Assembly (NCBI GenBank): GCA_028710845.1
Contig: JAQTTI010000066.1
Coordinates: 1-5,793, forward strand
Direction of reading: 5' to 3'
Source of the DNA: Candidatus Omnitrophota bacterium
Lineage (GTDB): Bacteria; Omnitrophota; Gorgyraeia; Gygaellales; Profunditerraquicolaceae
Length of the DNA: 5,793 nucleotides
In this document: one piece after another, positions 1 to 5,477 of the stretch
Layout: each line of letters opens with the position of its first letter
How positions within the stretch are numbered: the first letter of the stretch is position 1
Notes under the pieces: generated by a model
What the model saw: only the letters and a program-made list of their open reading frames with translations
The model's database searches: none
Told to the model about the DNA's origin: nothing
Program-made: the position numbers and the translations under genes

Positions 1-216
1 ATTGCAAAAAATAAAGCCGGAAAACACTCTAAAAATTGTTGTTTAGCTTCAGACGCATTTTTCCCCAAACCGGATGCGATTACTTGGGCTCACAAGGCAG
101 GAGCTCGGGCGATAATCCAGCCCGGAGGCTCGATCGCCGATAATGAAATCATCGCAGCCTGTAATAAATATAAAATTGCCATGGTTACCACGTCCTTCAG
201 GCATTTTAAGCACTAA
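1..216 (+). CDS. purH: PurH C-terminal end (AICAR transformylase / IMP cyclohydrolase), 5' partial
   Basis: This is the last 71 codons of a gene that begins before the window; frame 1 is open from base 1 to the TAA at 214-216. The family enzyme is bifunctional: it formylates AICAR with 10-formyl-tetrahydrofolate and then cyclises FAICAR to IMP, the last two steps of de novo purine synthesis in the cytosol. Visible C-terminal signatures are SDAFFPKPD (residues 17-25 of the fragment), the QPGGSIADNE block (about 44-53) and the terminal RHFKH, which matches the RHFxH ending typical of PurH. The transformylase catalytic residues and the whole cyclohydrolase domain lie outside the window, so activity cannot be judged. 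The stop is 5 bases before folC, which suggests one transcript and fits the shared folate chemistry. Confidence 0.95.
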   Translation: MAKNKAGKHSKNCCLASDAFFPKPDAITWAHKAGARAIIQPGGSIADNEIIAACNKYKIAMVTTSFRHFKH

Positions 217-221
217 TATGC

Positions 222-1496
222 ATGATTTATCCCCAGGTTCTGAAATATTTAAACTCCCTTATTGATTTCGAAAAAAATACCAACTATCCCTATAAAAAAA
301 GAATAAAGCTCAAGCGTATCCAAAATTTTCTTGACCTAATCGGTAATCCCCAAAAATCGCTGCGGGTTATTCATGTTGCCGGCTCAAAAGGCAAAGGTTC
401 GACCTCGGCATTCATAACTTATATCCTAAGGGAGGCAGGTTTTACGGCCGGCTTGTATACTTCTCCGCATTTGAAAGATTTCCGGGAAAGGATCAGGATC
501 CTCAGGCCTAAAGCCAGAAGCCGGAAAAGAACAAGTGAATTCGAAGGGATGATTTCAAAAAAAGAAATAGTTTCTTTAATTGAAGAACTAAAGCCGCGGA
601 TTGATGAGTATAACCGTTGGTCGAAATACGGTTCGTTAACCTTCTTTGAAGTTTATACGGCCTTGGCTTTCCTTTATTTTAAACGGAAAAGAATCGATTT
701 GGCAGTCCTGGAAACCGGTATGGGCGGAAGGTTGGATGCTACTAATACGGTTGATTCATTAGTCCAGGTTATAACCCCGATTAGTTATGAGCACACCCAA
801 AAATTAGGGAAAACCCTGGCCAAGATCGCCGAGCAGAAAGCCGGGATTATTAAAAATGGTAAGATAGTAATCTGTGCTCCTCAAAAAAAAGAAGCCTTAA
901 GGGTAATCCGGGATAAATGCAGGAATGCGGGTGCTAAATTGCGCCTGGCCGGCAGGAACATAAAACTCCGCCAGCTAAAAACGGGTTTAATCGGAAAGCA
1001 TCAATTGATTAACGCCGCATTGGCCTGGGGGGCGATTGAGGCCCTGGCCGGCAGCGGGATAAAAATAAATCCTAAATTAATCAGGCGGGGAATTAAAGCT
1101 ACCCGCTGGCCGGGAAGGTGTGAAATAATCAAAAAAGATCCTTTGATTGTTTTAGACGGCGCTCAAAATTTGGCTTCGGCTCAGGCAATAAAAAGAGCCA
1201 TAATAGAAAATTTCAAATACCGTAAAGTTATTTTAGTTCTGGGAATCTGCTCAGACAAAGATATTAAAGGCATTACCAGGACACTGGGGCCCTTAGCGGA
1301 TGAAATCATTTTAACCCAGGCCTTAACACCGAGGGCAGCTTCTTGCGAAAAACTGGCGGGTTATTTTAAAAGAAAACTGTATTTGACCAGAGGCGTAAAA
1401 GAAGCTAAACTTTTATCTGCCAGATTAGCTCAAAAAAATGATCTTATTCTTGTAACCGGAAGCCTGTTTGTAGTAGGAGAGTTTAGAGATGCTTGA
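222..1496 (+). CDS. folC: FolC: dihydrofolate synthase / folylpolyglutamate synthase
   Basis: A 424-residue Mur-ligase-family enzyme of normal FolC length. The family couples ATP hydrolysis to joining L-glutamate to dihydropteroate and/or to folates. In order: N-terminal motif YLNSLIDFEK (9-18), P-loop GSKGKGST (54-61), TSPHL (80-84), TFFE (140-143), ETGMGGRLDATN (164-175), SYEHTQKLG (188-196), KAGIIK (206-211, whose first Lys is the candidate carbamylated residue), GKHQLINA (258-265), RWPGRCE (295-301) and DGAQN (312-316). Two motifs vary from the commonest form: the P-loop has Lys where TNGKGS has Asn, and DGAHNP is DGAQNL. Residues 95-109 form a basic insert just after RERIRIL. The ATG at 222 gives the conserved N-terminus; there is no strong Shine-Dalgarno, so translation may be coupled to purH 5 bases upstream. 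The 3' end overlaps mnmE by 8 bases. Whether it does one or both reactions cannot be told from motifs. Confidence 0.95.
   Translation: MIYPQVLKYLNSLIDFEKNTNYPYKKRIKLKRIQNFLDLIGNPQKSLRVIHVAGSKGKGSTSAFITYILREAGFTAGLYTSPHLKDFRERIRILRPKARSRKRTSEFEGMISKKEIVSLIEELKPRIDEYNRWSKYGSLTFFEVYTALAFLYFKRKRIDLAVLETGMGGRLDATNTVDSLVQVITPISYEHTQKLGKTLAKIAEQKAGIIKNGKIVICAPQKKEALRVIRDKCRNAGAKLRLAGRNIKLRQLKTGLIGKHQLINAALAWGAIEALAGSGIKINPKLIRRGIKATRWPGRCEIIKKDPLIVLDGAQNLASAQAIKRAIIENFKYRKVILVLGICSDKDIKGITRTLGPLADEIILTQALTPRAASCEKLAGYFKRKLYLTRGVKEAKLLSARLAQKNDLILVTGSLFVVGEFRDA
1475..1481 (+). promoter_or_regulatory. Shine-Dalgarno for mnmE inside folC
   Basis: The AGGAGAG run lies within the last codons of folC, 7 bases before the mnmE ATG at 1489. 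It is the best ribosome binding site in the window and fixes the mnmE start, which overlaps the folC stop in the string ATGCTTGA (1489-1496). This arrangement suggests translational coupling between the two genes. Confidence 0.75.
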
Positions 1497-2868
1497 ATAT
1501 AATTTAAACGATACGATATCGGCGATTTCAACCGCTCAAGGCCAAGGCGGTATCGGTATCGTGCGTTTAAGCGGGCCACAAGCCATTTTGATAGCCAGCA
1601 GGATATTTGCCGGACCTAGAAAAGAAAAAGCGGGTGATTTTAAAAGCTACGCGATGCATTATGGGCATATTGTTGATAAAGAAAAAATTATCGATGAGGT
1701 TATCCTTTCGGTTATGCGTAAGCCAAGATCATATACCCGCCAGGATGTGGTTGAAATAAACTGCCATGGCGGATTGGTGGCCTTAACCGAAGTTTTAGAT
1801 TTAACCTTAAAGCAAGGGGCCCGGCTCGCTGAGCCCGGTGAATTTACCAAACGGGCCTTTTTAAACGGCAGGATTGACCTGGCCCAGGCCGAGGCGGTTA
1901 TCGATGTTATTTGCGCCAAAACTGATTCCGCCCTAAAAGTAAGCCTAGGGCAATTAAGCGGACGCCTTTCTAAGGAAATAAACAAAATCCGGGCAAAATT
2001 AATAGATATTCTGGTTATTCTGGAAGCAAGTATAGATTTTCCCGAAGAAGGGATAGATCAAGATGGCTCGGCGCTTGCGGATAATATTAATTCTGTAGCT
2101 TTAGAGATAAATAAATTGCTTGATAATGCTCCAGTCGGAAGAATACTACGCGAAGGAATCCTTACGGTTATTTGCGGAAAACCGAATGTCGGAAAATCTT
2201 CGCTCTTAAATGCCTTGCTTAAAAAAGAACGCTCAATAGTTACCCCTCTTGCCGGGACTACCCGCGACACTATCGAAGAGCTAATCGATATCAGGGGGAT
2301 ACCGGTAAGAATTACCGATACTGCCGGGATTCTTAAGCCGCGCGATTTAATCGAAAAAGAAGCCGTTAAACGTTCAAGGGATTATATCAAATCAGCTGAC
2401 CTGGTGATCATTATATTTGATGCAAATAAAAAGTTGGATAAGGAAGATAAGAAGTTAATCGGCGAAATAAAAAATAAAAATGCGATTGCGGTAATAAATA
2501 AGATCGATTTAAAGAACCGGATAGAAGAATACCAGGTTTCCGCAGCTTTCCCCAAAGTGATCCGGCTTTGCGCAAAGACAGGAAAAAATATCGATACCCT
2601 CGAAGATGCCCTCTACGAGGTTGTCCTGAAAGGTAAGCCTCAAGCAGCGGAATCGGCGATAGTCAGCAATCTGCGGCATATCCAGGGGCTTAAGAATGCC
2701 AGAAAATTGATTATCGAAGCCCAAAGATCTTTCGAAAGAAAGATTCCCCTGGAACTTACGGCTCAGAATTTAAAAGAAGCCTGCTCGTTTTTGGACAAGA
2801 TATTGGGGAAAAGTTTTTCGGAGGATCTATTGGATAGGATTTTTGCCGATTTTTGTATAGGAAAATAG
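1489..2868 (+). CDS. mnmE: MnmE (TrmE): tRNA U34 modification GTPase
   Basis: A complete 459-residue MnmE. With MnmG it installs the (carboxymethyl)aminomethyl group at C5 of wobble uridine 34 in certain tRNAs, taking the one-carbon unit from a tetrahydrofolate derivative bound to its N-terminal domain. Visible order: N-terminal folate-binding domain (about 4-118, with IVRLSG at 24-29 and EINCHGG at 89-95); helical domain interrupted by the G domain; G1 GKPNVGKSS (230-238); G2/K-loop GTTRD (256-260); G3 DTAG (277-280); IEKEAVKRS (288-296); G4 NKID (337-340); G5-like CAKTG (361-365); and the C-terminal FCIGK (455-459), whose Cys is the conserved C-terminal cysteine. All GTPase motifs are intact, with Cys replacing the usual Ser in G5. 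The start is set by a good Shine-Dalgarno and the 8-base overlap with folC. mnmG is not in the window. The stop is one base from the stop of the opposing regulator gene. Confidence 0.97.
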   Translation: MLEYNLNDTISAISTAQGQGGIGIVRLSGPQAILIASRIFAGPRKEKAGDFKSYAMHYGHIVDKEKIIDEVILSVMRKPRSYTRQDVVEINCHGGLVALTEVLDLTLKQGARLAEPGEFTKRAFLNGRIDLAQAEAVIDVICAKTDSALKVSLGQLSGRLSKEINKIRAKLIDILVILEASIDFPEEGIDQDGSALADNINSVALEINKLLDNAPVGRILREGILTVICGKPNVGKSSLLNALLKKERSIVTPLAGTTRDTIEELIDIRGIPVRITDTAGILKPRDLIEKEAVKRSRDYIKSADLVIIIFDANKKLDKEDKKLIGEIKNKNAIAVINKIDLKNRIEEYQVSAAFPKVIRLCAKTGKNIDTLEDALYEVVLKGKPQAAESAIVSNLRHIQGLKNARKLIIEAQRSFERKIPLELTAQNLKEACSFLDKILGKSFSEDLLDRIFADFCIGK

Positions 2869-2869
2869 C

Positions 2870-3256
2870 TTAAAGGGCCTGCTCTTTGTTGGCGATGGCT
2901 TTATTTATCTCCTTGGTTAGGTCATCCAGGGCGAAAGGTTTGACAAAATAACCAACCACGCCTAAGTTATAGGCTTTTTTGACACCGACCAGGTCGCCAA
3001 AACCTGAGATTATAATTATAGGTATACCCCGGGTTAGCGTATCGCTATTTAAAATTTCGCAGATTTCGAATCCTCCCAGTTCTGGCATAAGCAGGTCCAG
3101 TAAAATCAAGTCGGGATGGAATGTTTTGATTAAATGAATGATATCTTTTGATTCTTTGCAAAGGGCGACATCGAATCCGGCATTAGAAAGGGAGTCTTTT
3201 AGTAGGGAAAGGATTTCATCTTGATCATCAGCGACTAATATCCGTTTTTTTGACAT
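2870..3256 (-). CDS. Stand-alone receiver-domain response regulator (CheY-like)
   Basis: A 128-residue protein that is a single phosphoreceiver domain with no output domain. Key residues are all present: acidic pair D10/D11 (Mg binding), phosphoacceptor D54 in LLDLLMPELGG, S84 of the switch Thr/Ser position, aromatic Y103, and K106 in VKPF. It should be phosphorylated on D54 by a partner histidine kinase and act by protein contact, as CheY, Spo0F or DivK do; no kinase is encoded nearby, so its pathway is unknown. The ATG at 3254-3256 gives the normal N-terminus (KKRILVADD) but has no Shine-Dalgarno; a promoter 6 bases upstream suggests a leaderless message. Its stop converges on mnmE with 1 base between them. 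It is divergent from folE and may share regulation through the 145-base region between them. Confidence 0.93.
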   Translation of the reverse strand: MSKKRILVADDQDEILSLLKDSLSNAGFDVALCKESKDIIHLIKTFHPDLILLDLLMPELGGFEICEILNSDTLTRGIPIIIISGFGDLVGVKKAYNLGVVGYFVKPFALDDLTKEINKAIANKEQAL

Positions 3257-3262
3257 CGATAA

Positions 3263-3291
3263 ATCTTACAATATTTAGTAAGAATAGTCAA
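3263..3291 (-). promoter_or_regulatory. Predicted sigma-70-type promoter of the response regulator, leaderless geometry
   Basis: Read on the - strand, a -35 box TTGACT (3291-3286, 5/6 to consensus) is followed by 17 bases and a -10 box TAAGAT (3268-3263, 4/6). Only 6 bases separate the -10 box from the A of the ATG at 3256, so the expected +1 falls on or next to the start codon. The stretch upstream of the -35 box is A/T-rich. This is a consensus match by eye; no transcription data are available. Confidence 0.5.
3264..3283. repeat. Perfect 6-base dyad overlapping the regulator promoter (candidate operator)
   Basis: TCTTAC (3264-3269) and GTAAGA (3278-3283) are exact reverse complements with 8 bases between them. 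The dyad covers most of the proposed -10 box and part of the -35/-10 spacer of the response-regulator promoter, where a bound dimer would block polymerase. I do not recognise the motif as belonging to a named repressor family. A 6-base dyad in A/T-rich DNA can occur by chance. Confidence 0.35.
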
Positions 3292-3330
3292 GTGGCTAAT
3301 AATTATGTTTTACCTTCCGGGGGCATTTAA

Positions 3331-3355
3331 AAAACTGTTGCGGAAAGGCAGTTTT
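3331..3355. repeat. Perfect 7-base inverted repeat in the folE promoter (candidate operator)
   Basis: AAAACTG (3331-3337) and CAGTTTT (3349-3355) are exact reverse complements separated by 11 bases. The proposed folE -35 box lies in the centre and the -10 box starts 5 bases after the right arm. The position fits a dimeric regulator of folE better than a terminator: the arm has only four Ts, followed by C, and no gene ends just upstream on the + strand. Confidence 0.4.
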
Positions 3356-3366
3356 CATTAGATAAT
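3338..3366 (+). promoter_or_regulatory. Predicted sigma-70-type promoter of folE
   Basis: TTGCGG (3338-3343, 3/6 to the -35 consensus) is followed by exactly 17 bases and GATAAT (3361-3366, 5/6 to the -10 consensus). The expected start near 3373 would give a leader of about 30 bases before the folE ATG at 3402. The -35 match is weak, as might be expected for an activated or regulated promoter. This promoter would also serve the lipoprotein gene 11 bases after folE. Confidence 0.45.
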
Positions 3367-3393
3367 AATCCCACTCTTTATTCTTCTCCTAAA

Positions 3394-3398
3394 AAGGA
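3394..3398 (+). promoter_or_regulatory. Shine-Dalgarno of folE, unusually close to the start
   Basis: AAGGA ends only 3 bases before the ATG at 3402, tighter than the common 5-9 base gap. The start is still well supported, because the next in-frame Met is residue 36, inside the conserved N-terminal region. TCCT at 3387-3390 could pair with AGGA at 3395-3398 across four As, a small hairpin that might partly hide the site. Confidence 0.5.
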
Positions 3399-3401
3399 AA
3401 A

Positions 3402-3959
3402 ATGGACACTAAAAAAATAGAAAAAGCCGTACGTCAGATACTTGAAGCAATCGGCGAAAACTCAAAAAGAAAGGACCTGCTTCAGACTCCTAGGCGGGTA
3501 GCCCAGATGTATGAAGAGATATTCTCCGGAATAGGTCAGGACCCCGAGAAGGAATTAGAAGTAATCCTTGAACAAAAGCACCATGAAATTATCCTCTTGA
3601 GGGGGATTCCTTTGTATTCTGTATGTGAACACCATCTTCTGCCGTTTTTAGGAAAGGCCAATGTTGCCTATATCCCCAAAAACGGCAGGGTGACCGGTTT
3701 AAGCAAGCTGGCCCGGGTTGTAGATATATTGGCCCGCCGGCCCCAGGTTCAGGAAAGATTAACCACCCAGATTGCCGAGATAGTAATGAATAAATTAAGA
3801 CCTTTGGGTGTTATGGTAGTCATTGAGGCAGAACATCTTTGTATGTCTATGCGTGGAATAAAAAAACCGGGCACGATGACGGTAACTAGCGCTGTGCGGG
3901 GGATTTTTAAAGAGGATGAAAAGACCCGTTCGGAAGCATTAGCTTTGATGAAACTATAA
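3402..3959 (+). CDS. folE: GTP cyclohydrolase I (FolE, type IA)
   Basis: A 185-residue enzyme of usual length that converts GTP to 7,8-dihydroneopterin triphosphate and formate, the first step of folate (and other pterin) synthesis; the family works as a cytosolic decamer. Visible motifs: TPRRVAQMYEEIF (29-41), SVCEHHLLPFLG (73-84), GLSKLARVVDILARRPQVQERL (from 99 to 120), EAEHLCMSMRGIKKPG (142-157) and TVTSAVRG (160-167). By homology C75, H78 and C147 bind the catalytic zinc, and H77 and H145 are the active-site histidines. The CEHH...HLC pattern marks the classic zinc-dependent FolE rather than FolE2. It is the first gene of a two-gene + strand unit with the lipoprotein and lies near purH, folC and mnmE, giving a folate theme, although the divergent regulator separates it from that operon. 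Confidence 0.97.
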   Translation: MDTKKIEKAVRQILEAIGENSKRKDLLQTPRRVAQMYEEIFSGIGQDPEKELEVILEQKHHEIILLRGIPLYSVCEHHLLPFLGKANVAYIPKNGRVTGLSKLARVVDILARRPQVQERLTTQIAEIVMNKLRPLGVMVVIEAEHLCMSMRGIKKPGTMTVTSAVRGIFKEDEKTRSEALALMKL

Positions 3960-3961
3960 GA

Positions 3962-3966
3962 AAGGA
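3962..3966 (+). promoter_or_regulatory. Shine-Dalgarno of the lipoprotein gene
   Basis: AAGGA lies in the 11-base gap after folE, 4 bases before the ATG at 3971. Its context (AAAGGAAAAA then ATG) closely resembles the folE initiation site. The signal peptide begins directly at this ATG, which confirms the start. Confidence 0.55.
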
Positions 3967-3970
3967 AAAA

Positions 3971-4945
3971 ATGTTTTTAAAAAAGATTTTAATCCTGTTA
4001 TGTTTTGCGTTTATTTTAGCCGGCTGTGCTACTTATAAATTTCAGAAATCTCAGGATAAATCCGAAGGATATTTGGTCAGCTATGATGATAAACCAATTA
4101 TCGAATATACTGTGGGGCCCGATAAATCGCTTCCAGGCCTGGAAACCGCAAAGGAAAGGTTTAATCGGCGCCGGGCTTCGGTAGAATATTATTATAAAAA
4201 GATGGGCTTGATAGAGTCGAAATGGAAGCAGAATTTCTGGAATTTTCCGGCTATGCTCGTCGATTTTGTGGGAGGGGTATTGCGTTGGCCTTTTACAGCG
4301 ATTTCGGATTACCGTTATAACCATAACCCGGCATATAAAGAAAGAACAGATAAATTGGAAGAGGAGAAAGAGGAGCTTGAAAAAGCTAACTTGAATAACT
4401 TAAAAGAAAAACTTAAAAACTATATAGATAATGATTTGGCAAAAGAAAGCGGCCAGGAAAAACCGGCAGAAGCTCCGGTTATAAAAACCGAGCCGCCAGT
4501 TTTACCTGCAGAGGAGCCCAAAGAAGCCCAGATTACTCAGGAAGCAGCCGGAGAAAATCCACCTGTAACCTCAGAAGCAATAGAAAAAACTGTCCCTAGC
4601 GCTCCTGTAGAAATTCCTGCCCAGCCGGCGGTCAAAGTCGAAAAAACCTTACCTATCCAGATACAGCCAGAACAGCCGGTTGCGGTAATTAGCGCTAAGC
4701 CGCTTAAAGGTTATTCTCCGCTAAAAGTAAAATTTTCCGCTCAGCAGTCACATGTGCAATCCGGTAAAATCGTTTCTTATCATTGGGATTTCGGCGACGG
4801 AGACAGCTCGACCCAGAAAAACCCCGAAAATACCTACTGGAGCACTAATTATGGCCAGCGTAAATTTATTGCCACCCTTACTGTTACAGATGACAGAGGA
4901 AGTTCCTCTAGCGCCAGCGCGGAAATTGAAGTCTCCACCCGCTAA
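3971..4945 (+). CDS. Unrecognised lipoprotein with coiled coil, Pro/Glu-rich stalk and C-terminal PKD domain
   Basis: A 324-residue exported lipoprotein of unknown role. Residues 1-18 form a signal peptide (FLKK then a hydrophobic core) ending in lipobox LAGC, with C19 as the predicted lipidated residue and Ala at +2, compatible with outer-membrane sorting in diderms. Residues about 60-80 are rich in Arg and Tyr (RFNRRR, EYYYKKMG). Residues 86-111 are hydrophobic and rich in Trp and Phe, and could sit in or on a membrane. Residues about 122-155 are charged and heptad-like, probably coiled coil. Residues about 160-236 are a Pro/Glu/Ala-rich linker without predicted fold. Residues about 237-322 resemble a PKD (Ig-like) domain, with YHWDFGDG (270-277), a Pro-Glu-Asn-Thr-Tyr turn (285-289) and TLTVTDDRG (302-310). 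It follows folE by 11 bases, probably on one transcript, but nothing links it to folate. An envelope tether or adhesive surface protein is a guess from architecture only. Confidence 0.85.
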   Translation: MFLKKILILLCFAFILAGCATYKFQKSQDKSEGYLVSYDDKPIIEYTVGPDKSLPGLETAKERFNRRRASVEYYYKKMGLIESKWKQNFWNFPAMLVDFVGGVLRWPFTAISDYRYNHNPAYKERTDKLEEEKEELEKANLNNLKEKLKNYIDNDLAKESGQEKPAEAPVIKTEPPVLPAEEPKEAQITQEAAGENPPVTSEAIEKTVPSAPVEIPAQPAVKVEKTLPIQIQPEQPVAVISAKPLKGYSPLKVKFSAQQSHVQSGKIVSYHWDFGDGDSSTQKNPENTYWSTNYGQRKFIATLTVTDDRGSSSSASAEIEVSTR

Positions 4946-4950
4946 CCTCG

Positions 4951-4986
4951 AATCGAAACTGTTTCCCTTCTAATCGGGAAACAGGG
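4951..4986. repeat. Left inverted arm of the RAYT element, REP-like hairpin
   Basis: It contains a perfect 9-base stem, CTGTTTCCC (4959-4967) and GGGAAACAG (4976-4984), with an 8-base loop. The 5' foot ATCGAAA is shared, with one change, with the other arm. GTTTC in the left stem strand can also pair with the GAAAC just before it (GAAACTGTTTC), so two folds compete. It aligns with the reverse complement of 5478-5513 at 30 of 36 positions. It begins 5 bases after the lipoprotein stop, but no T-run follows on the + strand, so it is not a standard intrinsic terminator. Confidence 0.75.
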
Positions 4987-4990
4987 TCAG

Positions 4991-5467
4991 TCATAGCAGA
5001 AATTCATTCAAAATTTTATTATTGCTTCCAAAGCTTCTTTCTGAATAGCTGCAGTAAGAGTAATCTTTAGGATTGTTTACTAATTTTGCTCTTACGGGAT
5101 TTGTTTCTATATAATGAATACAATCCAGAGCATATTTATCTTCCGTGATTAATTTTACTTTGAATTTACCCTGCCAAACATGGCCGACCTTGTTATATTT
5201 CTCATTATAATAGGAAGCGTAAGACCGTTGTAAACATTGCATAAATTTCGATAATCTTTCAGGTTCCATTGATTTTCCCATTAAATGGATATGATTAGGC
5301 ATTAAGCAATAACCGTATAAATGAAAAGAATGTTCTCTTTTATAACGTTTCAATTGCTGTAGATAAAATTCGAAATCTTCATTTACAGTAAAAATTGTTT
5401 GTTTTTGATTCCCTCTTGCATAAATATGGTAGCAGGCGTTTTTAATTAACATCCTCGTTTTTGTCAT
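4991..5467 (-). CDS. REP-associated tyrosine transposase (RAYT, Y1/HUH family)
   Basis: A 158-residue single-domain Y1 transposase. The family nicks single-stranded DNA through a 5'-phosphotyrosine link and acts on REP-type hairpins; no ATPase or second subunit is needed. Motifs in order: YHIYARGNQKQTIF (13-26), the HUH metal-binding motif in MPNHIHLM (56-63, H59 and H61), NKVGHVWQGKFKVKLI (92-107), and YIETNPVRAKLV (119-130), where Y119 is the probable nucleophile by comparison with the YIxxNPVRAGLV block of RAYTs, then YSYCSY (136-141). The order and spacing look intact, so the gene may be active. The ATG at 5465-5467 gives the usual short N-terminus; the Shine-Dalgarno is poor, so expression may be low or depend on read-through from the yifB-like gene on the same strand. 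It is more A/T-rich than its neighbours, suggesting transfer. Confidence 0.92.
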   Translation of the reverse strand: MTKTRMLIKNACYHIYARGNQKQTIFTVNEDFEFYLQQLKRYKREHSFHLYGYCLMPNHIHLMGKSMEPERLSKFMQCLQRSYASYYNEKYNKVGHVWQGKFKVKLITEDKYALDCIHYIETNPVRAKLVNNPKDYSYCSYSERSFGSNNKILNEFLL

Positions 5468-5477
5468 CTTGTTTTAT

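Noticed and set aside
218..265. ATG at 218-220, just before the folC start
   Set aside because: It is in a different frame from folC and soon meets a stop (TGA at 263-265), with no recognisable product; folC starts at 222.
1659..2724. Open frames on the - strand within mnmE
   Set aside because: They are antisense to strongly conserved MnmE sequence, have no recognisable domains, and no promoter or ribosome site was seen.
2873..2888. Small hairpin AAAGGG/CTCTTT at the mnmE-regulator junction as a terminator
   Set aside because: Six pairs including one wobble, no T-run on either side, and it lies inside the regulator C-terminal codons.
3367..3401. Folate (THF) riboswitch in the folE leader
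   Set aside because: The leader predicted from the promoter is only about 30 bases, too short for the known THF riboswitch classes, and no conserved core was seen.
4016..4324. Open frame on the - strand within the lipoprotein gene
   Set aside because: It is antisense to the better supported lipoprotein (lipobox, PKD domain, good spacing from folE), with no family resemblance of its own.
4752..4973. 73-codon + strand frame overlapping the PKD-coding region
   Set aside because: It is out of frame with the PKD domain, compositionally ordinary for a shadow frame, and runs into the element arm.
4959..4984. Perfect 9-base hairpin after the lipoprotein stop as a rho-independent terminator
   Set aside because: The bases following on the + strand are GGTCAG, with no T-run, and the hairpin recurs inverted at the other end of the transposase element, so it is better explained as an element arm.
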